From contig JAYKAV010000478.1 in NCBI GenBank assembly GCA_035582835.1, positions 789,311 through 853,310 on the forward strand: a stretch of 64,000 bases of DNA, written 5' to 3'. The notes below the pieces were generated by a model that was given only the letters and a program-made list of their open reading frames with translations, was not told where the DNA came from and searched no databases. The position numbers were made by a program, and so were the translations under genes. Below, piece after piece: positions 49,350 to 63,112 of this stretch (its first letter is position 1; each line of letters opens with the position of its first letter). Source of the DNA: Phoebastria nigripes (taxonomy: Eukaryota; Chordata; Aves; Procellariiformes; Diomedeidae).

Positions 49350-52300
49350 TTATTCTTTTATGTATCTCATTATAAACTGCACNGGTATACTTTTCTTTTT
49401 TTTTATATATAGCCACTGTATAAACATGATAGAATGGAATAGAATGCACTGGACAAGATAATAGTTCCAAAGTAGTAAGGATTTGGAAATATTTTTAAGA
49501 TTTGATAATTATTTTAATTTCATCGGTTATAATGGAAGCTGTGGTAAAACAAAATAGAGTTTAAGGGATGAGCAGAAGAGGAGGCAAAAAGTTAGCTTTT
49601 GTAATATGAAGACTTTAAAGGAATGAGAGAATGAGGCATCAGGGACACTGCTCTAGATAACTAAATACTGTGTGAAAAGGTTATACTTCCTTTTCTATTT
49701 CCCTTTTGAGAGAGAAAAAGAGAAGGAGGAAAAAACAGATCTAATATTTGGAGAGAATGGATTTAGGCTCCGAGAATAGAGAGAGCATAGTTGTGTAGCT
49801 CTTCAAAGGGCGTAAGACCAAATCAGAATTTGAAGATGGAGGAACATTAAACAAGAGGAAGATTGAGGTTAGAATTGGCAAACCTAGGAGCAGTGCAGTT
49901 CTCAAATACTAGATGTAAAAAGAGAATAACAAGTTGCAATTCTAGTGTGATTTCATTTGTTGGAAACGTTATGGAAGACGAATAAATTCAGTCAGCATGG
50001 AACATAAGCTGGTGAAGAGCCACGTGTGAACTGTTCTGAAGATCCTTCAGTAAAACCTTGTGGTCACTCAATTGAAAGACTTCAGAAAGATGTAGTCTAT
50101 ATAAGTAAGTAATCACTAACATCTTTCTTGAGTCTATCATGGCAACTCTGCATTAAATTTGAGCTGTGCGTTTGACTCCAAATCTGATGACAATTCTGGG
50201 GAGGGGCATTAAGTGAAGTTCTAAAATATGAAAGGAGTTTTGCAACTTCTTTAGATATATACAGTGGTTTTGAAGAGAAGGTAACCAAACCTGTTTGTCA
50301 CAAATCCTTAAAGAACTTTTCAAGAAATACTGTAGGAAGTAAATTCAGTATATGACATGATTGCTTTAATATATGACAAGATTGTTTTCGAGCAAAAATT
50401 TCTTTGATCATTCAAAGGAAGATTAAAATTAAGAAAAAGATTGTCACAAGAACAGCAAAAGGATTACCAAAGCTGGAAGTGTTAAAAGAATATCAACAGA
50501 AACATCTTACAAATTTTCTGACGTGAAATTATGAAAACTTATGCCACGTGACTGCCAAAACACCAGAGCATTTGCTCTAATTTATACCTATTGCATACTA
50601 TTGTCTTTCCGATTGTTCTCCTATTTGCTTATAGTATAGTGTGAATAATAATGTCAACATAGCTAAAGACTTTAAATATACCATTCTTCTACTCAAAAAA
50701 AAGATGAAAATATAATTAAATAAGCACAAAATGGGCACATTTTCTATACCTTTGAACTTGTGCACTCACATATTTTTCTGGGCTGTCTTGGAAAATGTCC
50801 TGCACCCAGAAGGCACAAATGAGGTACGGTGCTTCTCTGTGTAATGCGATAGAGGTTGGAGCTATGAATATGAAATACATGAAATCCACAGTATGTGCCA
50901 TATTATTATTGAAATATGGTATGGACTGAAAGCATCTGATCGCTGAATTGCTCTATGCAGTTAGCTTCATTCCCTTTGCATAGGAAACAGTGGAAATGAA
51001 AGAGGAGAGCTTTATAAGCAAAAATCAGCCAGTACTCCCTCTGAGTACAAATGCAAAAGTAATTTACAAAAATGTGTTAAGCATGGTGAAATGATCAGAA
51101 ATTAAATTAGGTCTGCTGGGATCGCTGAAAGAACATCAGCTGAGAAACATCACAGACTTGTCTGAGTTGCAGGAATTTGCATCATGGACTTTGCAAAGCA
51201 GCAGAACTTCTTATGATAATGATTTAGAAAGTAGATCACCTTAATGTGTAGGAAATGAATCTCAAACTCAGCCTTTTTCAGACCAGCACTGCAGTAACAA
51301 TTCTTTCCTATAAATGAAATTTAGGAACATTTCTTCAAACAGCTTCCCTTTGCTATTAAGTTTGAATGATTGTGTTTAATAATAGCTTGTCATTTGCACA
51401 CGATGAATGANAGAGAGAGAAATAGTTCTTGGAAAAAACAAACCACAATTAAACACTACATGCCCAGTAAAACTGGCGAGCAGGTGTTTCATGTCATGCT
51501 GATGTATAATCTCACTTCTAAGACAAGTTCAATTTTCAGGGAACTTCATTGCCATCCAGACTGTTCAGTGGAAGCAGGCAGTACAGAACAGCACCTGGTT
51601 CCGGTGATCTCTTCAAAGATACCATGCTAGCTTGGCAAGTTCTGTTTTCCAAAAAAAAATCATGTTGACTGGCATTAATTCTATATCCCTTTTTTAATCC
51701 TTCATTAATTGAGACTTGTAGGAATTATTCCATTATTTGACTAGGATTGATACCAGGCTTATAGGCTTTTAATTATCCAGGTTGTCTCATTTGCCCTTTA
51801 ATAGCACTGGCACAGGACCTGCTGCCTTTCAGTCTTAAGAAGTTTCCTTGACATTTCGAGATCTAATGAAAAAAGCATAATGACTAAGAAAATCGTTATC
51901 AGTGGTCTGCTAAGTTCTTTTGCCTGCTTTTAAAAAATTCTTAGACACAAAACCTTCGTACCATCTCATTTTAAAAAGCNTCACTTTAGTAGCCAGTTTT
52001 TAGCATTCTCCAGAATTATTCTTAGAGTGAGAGTATTCCTTCAGATGTGATTGATACAATGTCTTGCTTTTTCCCTGTGCAAACACAGAATGCAAATGTT
52101 ACATATTTCTTTTTTCTACATTGACGGTTTTCCTATGTTATTCAGTAATGAACCAATTCCATTCTTAAATTTCTTTGTATTCCTAAATATGTGAAAATAT
52201 ACTATGTTTTTTTGCTAAAATGTTCTGGGTAGATTGAAGAGTGTTCTGTGCAGGAGAAGCTTGATTCGTACAAAATACAAGTTAATTGAAATCTATGCAA

Positions 52301-54549
52301 ATGTGAGGCACTACCTTGGGTTAATAGATATCTTAACAGGATTTATTAGCTAAGTGCTGTTGGTGCTGCAGAGAATCAGAGGTCGTCTTGGATCTCTGGC
52401 AGCAGTAGTTTGCATCCACTGAGAATACGCTATGCGACACAGCTTTGTTTAATTTTTCTACCTATAAAAAAAACTAAGGCTTTTCATTTTACCAGTTTAT
52501 CTGCCCCTTAAAATTCATTATCCTTCTTAAAATAGTAAGAATTCCTACCTAATACCTTCCAATGGGAAATGAAGTACAGAAGAATCTGTTGTCCATAAAA
52601 TCAGCTGCCCCACCAATGGAAGATACAGTTTTCTTCCTCCTACTTAAGTTTAGATATTTCCATTTGCTTTTCTTCCATCATAGGGTGTTACTCCGACTTG
52701 AGAGATTTCCTACAAAAATGCTTTCTATTAGACTTGTGATTTTATACTCCACGTCCTTCTGAATTCAGAGATAGAGATTATCTGATTGCTCGTAACTGAG
52801 GTGAAGTATTCATTTCGTTTTCAAGCTAGAATTTATCTTGAATTACATTTTGTCTTTACCGTTTGTTATTCCTTCCTCCTTACTGATGTGCCTGAAGAAC
52901 TCTTAGATTTTACAAATGATACTGAAATGAAGGCAGACTCAGCATGTCTCTTAGTAATTCTCGCTGTCTTTCAAGTCTTGGCCTCCTCAGTGCACCTTTT
53001 GAGTTCCATGCTCATCTTTAGTATCCTCTTTGGGGTGATTTTTCATTCAGTAGCATCCTCCATGCATTTTTCTATCCTGTGGCCTTGGGGTACACATTAT
53101 TAGTAGTTGTAGTTGCCATATGAGTCCTGGGAGTTTATTTCAAACTAGATCTAATCTGGGCATGTGGCTTGAACGACCATTAGCAGTTGTTCAAGAGCTC
53201 ATTTTTCCATGAAAGAATCCAATTTGCAAACTCTGAGGTCTGCTCGGTCCTGTGGGCTGCAGCAGAGTAGGCAGCACTTACAAAGCACATTCCTGGCCCA
53301 GAATAAATGCTAATGTAGATGCGCCCATGCTGACCTCTAGTGTCACTGGTGCTCTGAGCAGACACTACCTAGCATCTAAACTGGTATTTCTCTCTCAAAA
53401 TGTCTGTACTTAAATGTTCGCTATAGCTTACTCCTGAGTTTCCAGCAACTTGAAAATATAATGACAGATTATCCAGTATAGTATCGTTCCCTTGCCCATT
53501 TCTTTTTACCTGTGTAATCATAAACAAATGTTATAAGCAGAAATTGCAGCATTCCTTATCCAATGTTCCCTCTAGATTTCAGAAGTTACCAAACAAGTCA
53601 AAGCTGTGTTAATAAAATGAATACTTTGCTACACAGACAGCTATTTCTGAAGTACGGAATTTTCTTTATTCCGCATTCTTAGTTTCTAACACCTTGTGCA
53701 TTCAATAAAAACAGATTTGTTCCTCATTTCCACCATCCCTTTTTATAATTAGCACAACACCTTCCCAGACGATCTAGCCAGCCAGGCTGCTAGAAAATTG
53801 ATTTGCCTTCTTGCAAAAAAGGAAGTTGCCTTGCTGTGAATTGAGGAGCTACATCTGTACTAGTAGCTGGGAGCTGTTCTGTCCTCTGTGGACAAGTGGC
53901 TTGACACATACTGTATCTGAGAGTTTTCTTCCCCTTGCCTGCAACATCAAGGTTGCTTTCTTCATGGTGCCTTTTGGAACAGTCACCAACATTTTTCGTC
54001 CACTGAAATGTATCTGGTACTGTTTGGAAGAATAATAGTTGGCATAAGTGGAAGTTGTGCCAGGGACCCACTACCAATGAAACAGGATGGATGGTTACAC
54101 GCCAGAGCACAAGTTGCAGCCTCGACTGTGTCCTGTATGGACATATGTAGGCTGCCTGAAGTTCTAAAAAACTGAATTTCCCCAGTTTATGCTCTTACAT
54201 AGCTTATAGTTAATTTCAAACATGTCCTGTTTAACCTTTCATGAGAAGGACGGGTGCCAGAAAATTAAATTTTGACATTCTTTTTTTCTCCATTTTTAAG
54301 CATCTCAGGGTAGTGATGCGATAGGTATATTACAAAGAAGTGTCATTACTGGGTGTACTCNGTGAGGCAGAGAACACTGAAGCATACCACAGAAATTTGG
54401 TCTGTGTGTGTGCGTGCACCCCATTGCATCCCAGTGTGGAACAGAAACGTAATGTGCTGAGCCTGGAAGTCCCCATCCCCAAATCATCAAGCCCAGAGGA
54501 CGTGATGTGTGAACACGTGTTCACATATAAGGATTTCTTTCCTGAATAG

Positions 54550-54715
54550 AAAAGGAAAAAATGTGCACCCATCTCAACCTGACATCCAAGCAGAGCACAG
54601 CTTGCATGTGCAACCAAGCTCTCCGATGGCGGACTTACTGCGGAATAGACCTGTCCCTCAGCTGGCTACACTGGGCTTGGAGCACTTGGATAAAGCCATC
54701 ACCCTTCTCCTTCCT
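54550..54715 (+). other. Exon-like segment, 166 bp, unconfirmed
   Basis: A modest acceptor (TTTCCTGAATAG) and a strong-looking donor (CTTCCT|GTAAGT) enclose a GC-richer stretch. Its open frame includes MADLLRNRPVPQLATLGLEH. The frame is open on both sides, so openness alone proves little. I do not recognise the peptide. Confidence 0.2.
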
Positions 54716-57700
54716 GTAAGTTATGGGTCACCTGATTTTGGCAGTCAGGGGCTGCATTTACATAGATGGACAGTTTAAGATGTGTTTAAAGTCTCCGATG
54801 AGGCTTTGCATCCAGATATTAGTTCTTGAGCTCACGTAAAACTGGAATTTGTGAGTTGTAGCTCTGGTCCTTCTAGAAGAAGGACAGGAGTCTTGGTTTA
54901 CCAAATTTGCTGTTTGGACATAATAGATAGCCAGAACATAATCAGCTGTAAAAGCACTCCCTAATCGCATATAATTATGCATGTAAAGGTCAGCACTGGA
55001 AGGAAAAAGCAGAAAGCAAAAAATCTTTTCATCCAGCCTCTTTCCTTAATTACCCACCTTTTATAAATGATCCAAATTAACAAAATCTTTTTTAAACAAC
55101 TTTTTCCTGTTTTGTTAGGATCAGTTCTGGGTAGTTATTTAACTAGAAAGAGAACTGTAAGAATAGATGGAAACATTTTAGAGATTATTAGAACTCTGAA
55201 AAATTCTATAAACTAAATAACTTTGAAAACTGCTGGAAGGAAGAGGGTTTCAACAAGACAGAAGAGCCTGCAAATAAGAGATGCTATCTGACCAGATGAG
55301 CACCTCGAGGTTTTTGATAATAAATTTTGATAAATGCTCCTTCCACATGATTTCACCTTGAGTAGAAGGTACCCGTGTGTCTGTGACAAAATTATCGTTT
55401 GGCATGAACAGCAGCAGTTAAGGACAAAACATTACTGCAGGTGGAAGGACTAGATGGAGGCAGTATAAAAATAATTTATATATATAAGAAGGGGAAGACA
55501 CATTCTTGTTAGGAAAGTTAATCACAAACATTGTCATGTCAGTTGTGTAAAGAGCTAAGAAGTCTGATAGCTTGGAAACGTGTTCTGACTCAACAGTGCA
55601 GGCAATGGCTGGACTTAATATGGCACAGAGAATATCAACCAAATTAACCAAAACCAAATTAAAAAAAAAATTGAAAGTGCAAGATTGACTCACATGTAAG
55701 TGGGCTTATCATTATAAAAAGTGGTATGATGTGGATACAAATTCAGCCATTTGAAAATGGATAGAAAGCTCAAGAGATTAATATTATATCTTTGTAATCC
55801 CACACAGGGTCCTAAATGTGGGACATGCAGTCAAAAACAGATGTGTTTATTGAAGTTTATCTATGCCTGTTGAGGAACATTGTCCAGCTATCAAACCCTG
55901 GTACCCAGAGCTCAAACTGACAGGTCAAACACTATTCAATAAGTCCCCCTGCCTTGAAGGATGCTGTCTGAAGCTCTGACCTCTGAAATACTCTTTTCTG
56001 CCTTGCTTCTATATATATATAAACCACATGGCTCACGTGATTCTGAAAAGTTTCATCTTTTGATAAGTGATTTTCTGCCACAAAATATGTTTCCCATGTA
56101 CAAANTTGTAATTAAAAAAGATGTGAATAGATGACAAAGCTCAGCAAATACCATATTTTTGCATAAACTGCATTCCCTTCCATCAAACAATGGGAAAAAT
56201 ACTTTATACTGGAACAAAAAAGTCAATGCAAAGAATTTGATCTGAGGTGCTGGCAAGCCAGTCCAGAAAAACCCACCTGACATACGAGCTCGGTGCAGTA
56301 ATATTCAACTAATTCCGACAACTCTCTGTAGCTGAGGATGTAAATCAACTCCACTTTTTGTCTCAAGTAATGGAATTTAAAGAATGAACCTCAGCAAGTT
56401 TCTGCACTTTAGCTTTGCTGAGAAAAGCATTTGTGTTCTCAGTAATGATAAGCAGCTCTTTGGGAAAAGACTTCTAAATGAATCATCACTCAATAATAAC
56501 GCTAATTTGGAAGCAGGGTAACTTGAGAGCTGTTTTTGTCTGCAGGCTGGCTACAGGATGGAGTCATATGCTTCCCACACAACCTGGTAATGTGTCTTCT
56601 CTCTGACCAAGGGTGCCTTGAAAGACCTTGCATTCTTTCAGTCTTCTGACCAAGATGCAATAGAAGTTTCTTACTATAATAGTAGTATTTGTAAGAAATG
56701 CTTTGGAAGAGTGAATCTACCAACTAATGTGGCCGGGCAGCTTCTCTCTCTCAAATTACAGTGGTTTTCCTTTGCTAATGATATGAGTTTGGTTTCAAGA
56801 AAGAGTAAAATAAAGTATTCCATGATAATAATTTCATAATTTATCCAGTTTTTGAGAACAGCATAAAGCAAAAACATGAAAAAATAATTCAAAAGAAAGA
56901 AAATACAAGCCTAGGTCTAGAGCTTGAAAGGGATGTAAGCCTGTCTACATCTTTATCTCTGAATAAGTAATTTTTAATTCATAATATTTTACTGTCTCGG
57001 CTCCTCAGCTGATGTGCACTTCATCCCTTTCGCTCTGTTTTTCATGCTTGCTAAGAGCCACTTATGAATAACTCTAATCAGCTGAACAGGAACAACACAA
57101 TTCTCTAAAGCATTGAAATAGGCTAAAAATAAATTGCACGGCAATATAAAATTAAACTTATGTTAGGAAACTCAACATTTCAAATGCACCTGGGATTGCT
57201 GATGTGTGAAATCGGACATGCAAGTGTAGATTTTTTCCTTTTCTGATTCTTTCTGCATTTTTTCCTCAAGAAAATGTCTATCAAACCATACGGGATAAAA
57301 AAGTGCAAACTCTGAGGAGTGTCTCAAAAAGAATGGAGTTACCATTATAGCATCTTCCTTTTACTTCCTGTGATGCGTTCACATTTTCTGTTCAAAATCA
57401 CAGTCCAGCTAACATTAAGAAGCAACTTTTAAAGCCTGAGAGCATATATAGATACCAAAAATGTCTAATGTTATGAATTACTTTAGAAGTGTGAAAAAGA
57501 TAAAGGTATAAAGTGAATGATTTATAAAGTGATACAGCCTTCTGAGGAATTTAAGCCCAATTATTGGTTTAAGACAGGATACTTCAGCCTGTGGCAGAAT
57601 TTGAGCAGCCCTGTTATGCAAAGTGCTAACAATCTAGAAATAATACTTAATTTTTTGATTCCTAGTTGTTCTTGTGGAAACTACACATACAACACGTTTT

Positions 57701-59259
57701 TTTCAACCCGTCAAAGTCTGGGGTCAAGTATTTTAAGTTTTAACCAATTTGGCATATCTCAATGATTGCTAGTAGGCAAAGATCCTTTGCTTTCACCTTC
57801 TGAAATTTTGGAGCATTTCAAATTTCATAAAGAATATATATTTTGATAGTAACATCTCTTCCCTGTACTATTAGTTCTTTTTTCTCTTGATTAGACGTAC
57901 TTCTTAATATCTTATGACCCTATGATAAGATATACTTGATCTTTGCTCTTTCTATAAATATCTTATCTTAAATTATAGTAGCAATAGGTTTTAGCTTTTA
58001 TTTTTATTTTACATCAATTTTTTTCTGAAATTCTGTTTAATCAGGATTCTCTGATGCACCTGTGCAAATATTATTTATATCAGAATACAACTTCTGTTAA
58101 AATCATTCTGGGTATATATCAGCATGAAATAAAGTGCCATATTTCATTTAACTCATTTCATTTAGCATAACCTAACATTTTTTAAAACCATTTACTTAAA
58201 ATGGCTGACATAAAGCAAGGCAAGTCTTACATCTATGCATATTCTGCAAGTGTTGATAAGTCATCATTTTCTTCTGTATTCTCCTGTACTAAATGACACA
58301 TTTGGGTTTTTTCCCCTCTTATTTTTAATGGCTCATATAAAAGGCTTGACAACGGAGTCTGAAAACTCTTTGAAACACTCCCCAGTTATTTGAGATCAAA
58401 TTCATATTAATTTAAGGCAGATGATAGAGCATCTACTTATAGTAATGGCAATGCTGGAGGTAATCAGGAAAATGATACCTAAATAGCAGCAGCTGTTAGA
58501 TAATCCATATTCTGATCTTAAAGTATGTCACTGCTTTTTGATTCCATACCTGCCTGCAACAAAAGAGAAAGGAAAGGGGCTTTTTCCAGCTTGCTAAAAG
58601 ATCCACCAATGCTTGATGGTGCGAAAATGGCTTGATAATATCCTACTTGATGACAGTAACCGATCATAGTAGAAGCAGCATGAAAACAAGCATGTTATTC
58701 TGATTCATTAAAAAACCCAATCAGTTATGACATTACATACCACTCGCCAATTTTATTCTGCAGTGCGAACCATGTAAGTGGAATACCTCCCTTCCTAGAA
58801 AGCTCTGCTAATTTCATTATCGGATTGGTACCAAAGAGAAACTCTGGGGTCTTATCTTGCCTTGTGAACTGTTAACCCAGACTGGTAAGGCGAGTGTTTT
58901 AAAGTGTAATTTCTTCAAATGAAGATCATTTTCTCTCCGACATTTCATCTTGGGCTCAATCAGCTCTAGGTAAGAAGCCCCAGACCTGACCAGTACCTCA
59001 GGTGGCCTTCAGTATGGTCACAGAGCTTGCGGAGAGAAGTTTTTCTGTTGGGCGCCTCAGACACTCTCTTCCCCCCATTTCTGTTGCTTTCTGTCTCTGG
59101 ATACCTCATTCTTAGATATCTGCCATTGTCCGTTTTATGCCTGCAGGGCAGAGTCAGAAGGGACCGGTCAGCATCGTTGCAGCAGATTTTCTGCGGTTTT
59201 AAAGGTTATGCCTCCAGTGTTGGGCTTTGAAACTTGCTGTGCCAGGGCTGTGCTTACTC

Positions 59260-59328
59260 AGACTATCAATATCCCAGAGTGGGTTTATTTAGCTAAGTGA
59301 AAGAATATCACATCAATATTGATAGTCT
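59260..59328. repeat. Perfect 13-bp inverted repeat, 43-base spacer
   Basis: AGACTATCAATAT at 59,260-59,272 is matched exactly in reverse complement at 59,316-59,328. It could be a long-loop hairpin or the ends of a very short inverted-repeat element. No flanking target duplication was seen. Confidence 0.85.
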
Positions 59329-59715
59329 TATTTTTCAAGCCAGGAATAGGTTATTTGTCTTCTGGTAAAACAGAAAAACCTGAGTAAATGTTTCTAATTC
59401 TGAACTCACAAAATGTATTGAATTTTAGATGGTAGTAGAGCTTGGCTACATTATTTATAAAAGCATGTTTGTATTTGGAACCGAATTTGGAAATTTGGTT
59501 CTGCTTTCTGATCTGAAGTGAAAGATGCCCAGCGACTTTCTTAACCCTCAATTCAGGCTACAATTCACAAATATCAAAAATGGCTGCAAAAGTCAAGATA
59601 ATTTTGTGGATGATTTACAAGCAAAAAGGACTTCAGTGTATTGTTTTGGGGCGCTTTTGTAGCCAAAAGTTCAACTATAATTATACAAAAATCACAGGAA
59701 GCTATAGAGTCTTTA

Positions 59716-59765
59716 CTTCATGCTTATATTATACATGTTGCTTCATGCTTATGTTATACACGTAT
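59716..59765. repeat. Tandem duplication, 25-bp unit, two copies
   Basis: Two adjacent 25-base copies beginning CTTCATGCTTAT differ at a handful of positions. Confidence 0.85.
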
Positions 59766-60782
59766 CAAGCACTAGTTTAATGTTATCCAGAGACATTTAA
59801 AATAGTTACATCTTTTGGCTGCTTTCCTGGAAATAATAAAAGGAATTATATTGAATTCCCCATACAACATACTAGTAGTTTAAGGAAATTAAATATAATG
59901 TATCCTTGTCTCATTTATCTAAAAATTCCTTACATTTAAAAAATTACAGTTTGTGGAGTAAAGGTTAACGAAACCTCTAGAAGCTGTAACATTACCTTTT
60001 GGCTGACTAGGTAAAATGTTGGATCATATGAGTTAAGAACAGCACTTCTACTCCGTTGGACACGTTTGTGTGCAACAATGCGCTGCGGAAGATGGCAAAC
60101 TGAAGTTAGGTAACAAGAGCAGAAGTCTTTGCAACCACATTATAATGGAAGATTGAAAGTATTGGTGTTTCAGTATGTGCTGGAAATGTTCATATGCGCT
60201 ATGGAAGCTATGCATGGTCAAAACAAAAATGGATTGGCAAAAACAATCCAGTCAGATACCAGCGACACTGATAACAGACAGGGCTTGAAAAAAATCTTGG
60301 CAGTGGAAAGGAGGAAGATATGTTGAAAAATGATCCATGCCATGAGTCTGTCTTTGCCAAAGTCTATCTGCAGGAGGGAAGGGAAAGGAAGGGGTTTCAC
60401 GCTTTTAGCACATCTGCGCTTTGGAAGTTGTCAGTTGGAAAGTACCTAAGCACAAGAACAATCCAACATTTCTGTAAAGTTTTAAATTAAGTTAAAATTA
60501 GTGCAGACATGCTTACAGATGCTTTTACATGGCTATGTAAAAGACAGAGACTTATCACTTCATCAGTTGCTAAGTGAACTAAAAAGTTTATAGTAATATC
60601 TCTGTCTTGTACAACGTTGTCTGCATAATCGCATCCTTTTTGGGTGCAAATTTTCTACAACAGTATTTTCTTTGTCAGTTACAGGTTTTTTTTTCTACTC
60701 CCTATTTCTGCTCCACAGTTGTACTGGCACAAAGCTTTGTGTGGCTGCACTTTGGACTGAAAGGGGAAAACACAGTGCTTTT

Positions 60783-60798
60783 AAAAAAAAAAAAAAAA
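60783..60798. repeat. Poly-A run, 16 bases
   Basis: Sixteen A bases. No AATAAA or retrocopy body is visible just upstream. Confidence 0.9.
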
Positions 60799-62241
60799 GT
60801 TAATTGTTAGTTTTTAAGGCTGTCCTGTAAGCAGACTCACTTGGAAAAATGATCAATGGTTAATGGACAGGACAGGAGTCCCATCAGTTGATACTGCATA
60901 GAACTACAGCCTGAGTCAGCTGTCCGATAACACAGCAATTATCGAAGAGCAGGAGCTAGCAAGCAACCTCTACTTTGCAGTAATTAGCTGGTGGCAATTA
61001 TAAGGCACTTAAAAACAATTAATCCTTTCCATGATGCTTTTGTAGTATGAGCACAGTTTACCTGATTGAACGTAGGCAGCAAAGCTGCAGTGGGGAAAGA
61101 TCCACCTAACTATAAATTTCTATGGTATTAACATTTCCACCTGAGCTTGTCACCTTCAGATACCTTTCTACCTTTTTAATACGTCTGTGTGCTTCAAACA
61201 TTTAGCTCACCCCAAAAATTAGGGATGCAAGCCAATCCTCTGCAATTCAAATTTAACGAATCGAAATGAGGAAGCAGGAGGAAGGATGGGAATCTTCATG
61301 ACGTTATTTATTTGCCATCAGAATTAAACTCCATGATAAAAGATTTCTAAAGAAAAAAAAAAGAAAAAAACCTTTTTGAATTGCAGCTACTATTTGCATT
61401 CTAAATGTTTTGTCTCTCAGACAAAAAAAAAAAAATAGAAAACTTATTTTTTTATGTTATATTAGCATTTGTCAGTCAACACTCAAAAAAGAAAAGAAAC
61501 AGTTATTTTCCTGACTGGAAATTCCTATAGATTATACTTTTCCTTTCATTTGCCAGGGTAAAACCTATGCTTTGATTTGATCTTGTATAAGACTTTGAAG
61601 ACTTTGAGTAGGCCTCTGGTTGAGAGGAAATGCGCATATATATATACACACATATACAGGAATTGTCCAAGGCACTTTGACAAAAATCACAAATCTATCT
61701 TGCTAAGATTTTATCATCCAAAGACAGGATACAGTTACATGCAGTGAACAAAAGACTACGAGAAAAAACAATGCCAGGATTTATTTATTTTTAAGAACCA
61801 GAGGATGTTTAAAATGTAATAGAAAGAACGGTGATTTTTGCTAAGTGCGTGCCCCAGAAAACAGAAGGGCAAATTGTAGATAAGTGCACTGATGAGTGCT
61901 GCAGGAAGAAAAGCTTAGATAAAATCAGAGGAGAGGTACAAGGCAAAATTGGAACAGAAATGTAATCCTTCAAATTTTTCTGTTTACTGGTAAGTACGGT
62001 TATGATCCTAGAGGTAGGCTGTTAGCTGCTGATAAAATAATGCTTATAGACAGAAGGAAAATCTGGCTAAAAAGTGAAACAGTGAGTCTTGAGATAAGGA
62101 ACTCCCTTGGCTGGAGAAGGGACTTGCCGTGTTGCTGTAGTTCTTTGGTGATAATGTCTCAATATCTAGTCTAATTTTAACCACTTAAACTCTGTAACTT
62201 CAGGCATTTCTGTTCAACACTATAGGGCTGTGAAATAAAGA

Positions 62242-62261
62242 TTTTTTTTTTTTTTTTTTTT
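62242..62261. repeat. Poly-T run, 20 bases, followed by six A
   Basis: Twenty T bases directly followed by AAAAAA. Confidence 0.9.
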
Positions 62262-62968
62262 AAAAAATGATCAAGGCTTCTGTAGCCCTGGGGCAGTTCT
62301 GGGCCTTCCTCCCTCCGTTCCTGTGATCACCACACAGCTCAGCTTTCTTCAGTTTCTTCTCCTGAGCTTTTCTCTTTTCTTGGGAAAACAGCAGAGAACC
62401 GAGACCCCTTCTTTGCTCCCATCCTCTTAACGAGCTCATGAGTGGCATTTAACCTCTGACACGACACACCTGAGCTTTATAACTACTCACCCATTTTTAA
62501 TAGTTACCAAACATCCAGACATCATCATTACAGGTAAGAGAACACAAAATCACGTATTCTTTCTAGTGTTTTTTTTTTTTCTGGTTTTATTTGCTTACTT
62601 AAATAAGAAAACAAGGTGAAAAATCTTCTAGAAATGTAGCAGTATCCAAAGCTAAGTTACTGGGAGGCGTTTTGANGGGGCATACTTTATTTGAAGTGTG
62701 CACTGCAAGGCAATTTCAAGGAAATTGAAATTCCTAATTGCTAATTAGTTAGGAAAACAGGTAAATCAGGTGAATCTTTTTTTGTTCTTCTCTCATTCTT
62801 GCTTCATTTTTAGAAAACAAGTTTTAAGGGTGTAGTTTGTTTTCCTATGAATTTTTAAAATCTTTATATTATTCTTACTCATTTGGTTTAATTCTTTCAT
62901 CATAAATGAATGCAATTTTCATGGTGCATGCTGCTGACATGGTGAGGTATTACCTGTTTTCTGGGCAG

Positions 62969-63112
62969 CAGATGGACAGATGAAAGCGGAAGATTTTTAT
63001 TTTCTTGCAAATGTCTTGTTTAATGGGGACAATGGTAGAGTCCATAGAAAAACAGGAACGTGGAAATGGTTGTCAGAAGGATCATGCATTCTTGCTCTGC
63101 GATTAAAAGTAG
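62969..63112 (+). other. SHANK2: Exon-like in-frame cassette with NAGNAG acceptor, unconfirmed
   Basis: The acceptor region is TACCTGTTTTCTGGGCAGCAG, giving two possible starts (62,969 or 62,972). The donor is AAGTAG|GTAATC, resembling that of the SH3 exon. The length is 144 or 141 bases, both multiples of three. With entry and exit in phase 1, it would fit in frame directly after the SH3 exon at 48,467. The frame reads DGQMKAEDFYFLANVLFNGD, later KTGTWKWLSEGSCILALRLK. No such insert is known to me in mammalian SHANK2, so this is either a lineage-specific cassette or chance. Confidence 0.3.

Noticed and set aside
53790..54110. Minus-strand 106-codon ORF overlapping a plus-strand ORF
   Set aside because: No homology recognised; both strands open, typical of chance.
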